Below, piece by piece: positions 61,049 through 64,000 of a stretch of 64,000 nt of DNA. Origin of the DNA: Flavobacterium subsaxonicum WB 4.1-42 = DSM 21790 (GTDB lineage: Bacteria > Bacteroidota > Bacteroidia > Flavobacteriales > Flavobacteriaceae); the NCBI RefSeq assembly GCF_000422725.1, contig NZ_KE383910.1, positions 62,001-126,000 on the forward strand, written 5' to 3'. A program made the translations under genes and the position numbers. Numbering within the stretch: position 1 is the first letter of the stretch; the number at the start of each line of letters is the position of its first letter. Under the pieces are notes generated by a model that saw only the letters and a program-made list of their open reading frames with translations, did not search any database and had not been told where the DNA came from.

Positions 61049-61407
61049 TGGCAGAGCATAACGAGCTTGGCAAAGAAGGCGAAAAAAAAGCAGCCGAATA
61101 TTTAAGAGAACAAGGCTATACTATATTGCAAACCAACTGGGTTTACTTAAAAGCCGAAATAGATATTTTAGCACAAAAAGGCGATGTACTGGCTGTAGTA
61201 GAGGTTAAAACAAGGTCCAGCATAGAGTTTGGCCTGCCTCAGGATTTTGTTAAGCCCAAAAAAATACAGCTATTGGTAAAAGCGGTTAACGAATATATAA
61301 TACAGAACGACCTGGATGTAGAAACCCGTTTTGATATTATAGCCATTCATAAAAACAGGGACATCTACGAAATTGAGCATTTAATAGATGCTTTTTACTA
61401 TTTTTAA
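61048..61407 (+). CDS. YraN family protein (UPF0102, nuclease-like)
   Basis: This 119-residue protein has GKEGEKKAAEYLREQGYTIL at the N-terminus and the restriction-endonuclease-like core AEIDILAQKGDVLAVVEVKTRSS, with Asp, Glu and Lys spaced as in the PD-(D/E)xK fold. The biological role of YraN proteins is not settled; they are often linked to recombination or competence genes. It overlaps the upstream gene by one base. Its stop lies inside the 24-bp palindrome at 61406-61429. Confidence 0.92.
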   Translation: MAEHNELGKEGEKKAAEYLREQGYTILQTNWVYLKAEIDILAQKGDVLAVVEVKTRSSIEFGLPQDFVKPKKIQLLVKAVNEYIIQNDLDVETRFDIIAIHKNRDIYEIEHLIDAFYYF

Positions 61408-61429
61408 ATTGTTAAATATTTAACAATTT
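61406..61429. promoter_or_regulatory. 24-bp perfect palindrome (possible operator or hairpin)
   Basis: AAATTGTTAAAT is followed directly by its reverse complement ATTTAACAATTT. It overlaps the yraN stop codon and ends 12 bases before a perfect -7 box, so it covers the -33 region of the next gene. It could be the site of a dimeric regulator, or, less likely, a terminator with no loop. Confidence 0.6.
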
Positions 61430-61441
61430 GTTTAGAATCCT

Positions 61442-61449
61442 TATATTTG
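61442..61449 (+). promoter_or_regulatory. -7 box for the 61485 gene
   Basis: TATATTTG matches TAnnTTTG, 35 bases before the ATG. Confidence 0.55.
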
Positions 61450-61484
61450 TTGGCTAATCAACTACACACACAACCAATTACGCT

Positions 61485-62144
61485 ATGAAAACTATTTCGT
61501 CTGTAGTAGAGCACTACATAAAAACCAAGCCATTTTTGCTCAGCGCGCTCTCGCAGGGCATTATTAATTTAACATCGCTGGCGCGGAATATGATGCCCGA
61601 ACTTGAGCAGGAACTGGGCAAGGATGTAAAACAGGGCGCTGTTGTTATGTCGCTTAAACGCCTGTCTGAAGATTTGGACTTTAGGGTAAACCACAAAATT
61701 GTAAAAGTACTTAAAGGCATAGGCGAAATTACCGTTAGATCATCGTTAACCGATTATACATTTGCCGTATCAGATACTATCTTAAATAAACAGGCCGAGC
61801 TTATTACAAGCATAAACGCTAACCCGGAGGTGTTTTATACATCATCTCGTGGTGTTAACGAAACCAACATTGTGGTAAGTTCTTCTATGAACCATGTGGT
61901 AGACCGCCTTTTTGCCGACGAAAAACAAATAGAACGTACAGACAGCCTTGCCTCTATTACCGTAAAGCTGCCTAAAGACAATATTTCTACCCCGGGAGTG
62001 TATTACTACATCTTTCAAAGGCTTGCCTGGGAGGGTATTATTATAAACGAAGTTATATCCACGTCTTATGAATTTACCATATTGGTAAGCGAGCAGGAGG
62101 TAGATTTGGCATTTAAAGTAATAAAAGACCTTAAAAATCTTTAA
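61485..62144 (+). CDS. Conserved cytoplasmic protein with ACT-like C-terminus
   Basis: The protein has 219 residues with no signal or membrane helix. The N-terminal ~75 residues (VVEHYIKTKPFLLSALSQGIINLTSLARNMM...GAVVMSLKRL) read like a winged-helix DNA-binding domain. The C-terminal part (about 160-219, LASITVKLPKDNISTPGVYYYIFQRLAWEGI) resembles an ACT ligand-binding domain. I know similar Flavobacteriaceae proteins only as hypothetical or wrongly as aspartate kinase. The HTH-plus-ACT reading suggests a small-molecule-responsive regulator, perhaps acting on the palindrome just upstream. This is inference. Confidence 0.65.
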   Translation: MKTISSVVEHYIKTKPFLLSALSQGIINLTSLARNMMPELEQELGKDVKQGAVVMSLKRLSEDLDFRVNHKIVKVLKGIGEITVRSSLTDYTFAVSDTILNKQAELITSINANPEVFYTSSRGVNETNIVVSSSMNHVVDRLFADEKQIERTDSLASITVKLPKDNISTPGVYYYIFQRLAWEGIIINEVISTSYEFTILVSEQEVDLAFKVIKDLKNL

Positions 62145-62303
62145 TACCCGTAGTATATTTTTATTATAGTTTTGATATTTAAAAACGTTGTAACATTATC
62201 AATATCGCTTTTTTGTAGTGTTTAATGCCTTTAAAATTGCAGTTACCACTAAAAACTTAAAGCTGGCATTATAAAACTACCAAAAAAATCACAAAGTATT
62301 AGG

Positions 62304-62331
62304 AAAGCTGCAATATTATTGCAGCTTTTTT
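62304..62331 (+). terminator. Terminator in the gap before the second metalloprotease gene
   Basis: AAAGCTGCAA and TTGCAGCTTT form a 10-bp stem with a 5-base loop and further T. It lies 160 bases after the 61485 gene. The gap 62145-62446 shows no gene. Confidence 0.8.
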
Positions 62332-62446
62332 AGTTAACTTTGGCAACCATTTTTACTGTAACTTAATTTAGGCTACTACTTAAATAATTGGTTTACAATA
62401 AATCTGGTATTAATCACACAACGTATATTATATTTAAAATTACCTA

Positions 62447-64000
62447 ATGAAAAAATTTACTCTTCTTATGGCATTGCTAAGTGCTATAAGTTTTTACGGC
62501 CAACAAAAGGTGGCCTCTAAAGTAGAAGAGCTTGTTAAAGCTAAAACTACTTTCAAGAAAATCAGTCCGTTTACACTATCTACCAACCCGGACGCACAAA
62601 ACATAGAAAAAGTAGTAAACAATGCTACTTATGCCAAGCTTAACAGTGCTGTAGCACTGGATGTAACTACTAACAAGTACAACGCCATAGAGCTTAGCCT
62701 GCCTTACAACGGCACCCAGGTTACTGTACTATTGTACCGTGCAGAAGTTGCAGCAAAAGGTTTCCATGTAGATACAGATAAGAAACAGGATGTAGCTTAC
62801 GAGGCCGGCGCCCACTACCGTGGTATTATTAAAGGAGACAGCAAATCTGTTGCATCATTCAACTTTTTTAATAACGAGGTAAACGGTATTATATCAAGCC
62901 AGGCCTTAAACAACCTTGTTGTTGGTAAAGCGGTTAAAGACAGCAATACTTCAGACTATATTATTTACTCTGATGTGCAGCTAAACATTCTTAACGAAAG
63001 TACCTGCGGTGTTACAGATACCCAAAAATTACCCGAAGTACATACAGAAAAAGGCGGCATGGACACTCAGTCTGCCCGTTGTGTAACTTTATACTTCGAA
63101 ATTGATTATAATTTGTATGTGCTAAATGGCTCTAACACCACTACCACTACGAACTGGATGACATCTATTTTTAATAACGTTCAGACGCTTTATGATAACG
63201 ACGGTATTACAACAGCACTTAAATCTATCTACATCTGGACAGAAAATGACCCTTATGAAGGCGACAGCTCTGGCGATTATTTATCGCAATTTGCCCAGTT
63301 AAGGCCATTTTTTGATGGAGATTTAGGTCAGCTTGTTAGTGTAGACCCGGGAGGACTTGGCGGTGTAGCTATATCTATAGGCGGTATATGCTCTACAAAC
63401 AAAGTAAGTTATTCTGATGTTGATTTTAACTACCAAAACGTACCTTTATTTTCATGGACGGTTCAGGTTATAACACACGAATTGGGCCACCTTATGGGCT
63501 CGCCTCACACGCATGGCTGTTACTGGAATGGCGATAATACTGCTATAGATGGTTGCGGTACACAAGCCGGCTTTATAGAAGGCAACTGCGAACAGGGCCC
63601 AATACCTACACCAACTATAAAAGGTACTATAATGAGTTATTGCCACCTTATAAATGGCGTAGGCATTAACTTTGCCAATGGTTTTGGCACACAGCCTGCA
63701 GCAAGAATATTAGACCACGTAGAGTCTTCTTTATGCCTTAGTACAGATTGTATTAACACTTGTATAAACAACGTAGGAAACTTTGTGGTTGCAAGCACAC
63801 TTACATCGGCCACTATATCATGGACAGACGCAGATGGCGGCCCATGGGAAGTTGGGTATGCTGCATCAACAAGTGCAGTATCTAACTGGCAGGAAACTAC
63901 TGTAGCCAGTTTTACATTTAACGATCTTCAGCCAAACACGTACTACAGGTTTGCTATCAGGCCTTTATGCAGCGAAGATATAGAAGTGCAATCGCAACTA
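62447..64000 (+). CDS. Secreted zinc metalloprotease, 3' end beyond the window
   Basis: 518 codons are visible and the frame is still open at the edge. There is a signal peptide (ending FYGQ), a propeptide (about 20-205) and a metzincin catalytic domain with HELGHLMGSPH at 344-354, followed by THGCYWNGDNTAIDGCG and a Met-turn GTIMSYCH. A fibronectin III domain begins near residue 455. It is a paralog of 38548-40374: the catalytic cores align around HE[FL]GHLxGSxHTHxCxWNGxNTAIDGC. A type IX sorting domain is expected at the missing C-terminus. Confidence 0.9.
   Translation, partial: MKKFTLLMALLSAISFYGQQKVASKVEELVKAKTTFKKISPFTLSTNPDAQNIEKVVNNATYAKLNSAVALDVTTNKYNAIELSLPYNGTQVTVLLYRAEVAAKGFHVDTDKKQDVAYEAGAHYRGIIKGDSKSVASFNFFNNEVNGIISSQALNNLVVGKAVKDSNTSDYIIYSDVQLNILNESTCGVTDTQKLPEVHTEKGGMDTQSARCVTLYFEIDYNLYVLNGSNTTTTTNWMTSIFNNVQTLYDNDGITTALKSIYIWTENDPYEGDSSGDYLSQFAQLRPFFDGDLGQLVSVDPGGLGGVAISIGGICSTNKVSYSDVDFNYQNVPLFSWTVQVITHELGHLMGSPHTHGCYWNGDNTAIDGCGTQAGFIEGNCEQGPIPTPTIKGTIMSYCHLINGVGINFANGFGTQPAARILDHVESSLCLSTDCINTCINNVGNFVVASTLTSATISWTDADGGPWEVGYAASTSAVSNWQETTVASFTFNDLQPNTYYRFAIRPLCSEDIEVQSQL

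Overview
The window looks like a chromosomal segment of a Flavobacteriaceae bacterium (Bacteroidota, Flavobacterium-like). Support comes from secreted metalloproteases of a type exported by the type IX secretion system, a SusR-like hybrid regulator, the ligase-associated DNA repair cluster, TAnnTTTG promoter boxes, the absence of Shine-Dalgarno sequences, several TTG/GTG starts, and dispersed repeats typical of the phylum. Most genes are ordinary core or metabolic genes; a few AT-rich islands look acquired.

Layout. Bases 1-2850 are an AT-rich accessory strip on the minus strand. Three small membrane-protein genes each follow a short or broken glycine-rich coding remnant, two ~280-bp direct repeats separate them, and the strip ends at tRNA-Arg and tRNA-Asn; it resembles a decayed array of toxin-immunity cassettes. 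Next come rseP (3.2-4.6 kb) and a plus-strand metabolic run: DoxX, old yellow enzyme, Gfo/Idh/MocA oxidoreductase, aldo/keto reductase, 2-hydroxyacid dehydrogenase, cupin, alpha/beta hydrolase and MFS transporter (4.8-12.5 kb). A GH30-GH3 glucan-degradation pair lies on the minus strand, divergent from a large propeller/HTH regulator (12.6-19.5 kb). Then follow a beta-barrel protein, a royal-jelly/yellow-family protein, DinB, SDR and fatty acid desaturase genes, and a zeta-toxin-like pair (24.7-25.6 kb).

25.6-33.2 kb holds the ligase-associated DNA repair cluster (PdeM, Lhr-type helicase, ATP-dependent ligase, MBL exonuclease). It is split by a 1.4-kb array of ten composite repeat units. After two tandem secreted paralogs comes a zinc-ribbon/HNH/small-protein cassette (34.9-36.2 kb). 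Next are an ammonium transporter, a metalloprotease with a repeat-rich surface protein, an NTF2-like protein, threonine dehydrogenase, a lipoprotein, mfd, a two-component pair, a DUF1573 protein, a membrane protein with an XRE regulator, ogt and metG.

The most notable system is at 56.0-60.0 kb: kaiC-kaiB-kaiB-histidine kinase-response regulator in one tightly packed operon with no kaiA. The KaiC has both ATPase domains, a Ser-Ser pair where the clock phosphosites lie, and a ~70-residue charged coiled-coil tail, which suggests a KaiA-independent KaiBC timer with its own output pathway. The window closes with an LD-carboxypeptidase, a YraN protein, a protein of unknown function behind a 24-bp perfect palindrome, and a second metalloprotease cut by the window edge.
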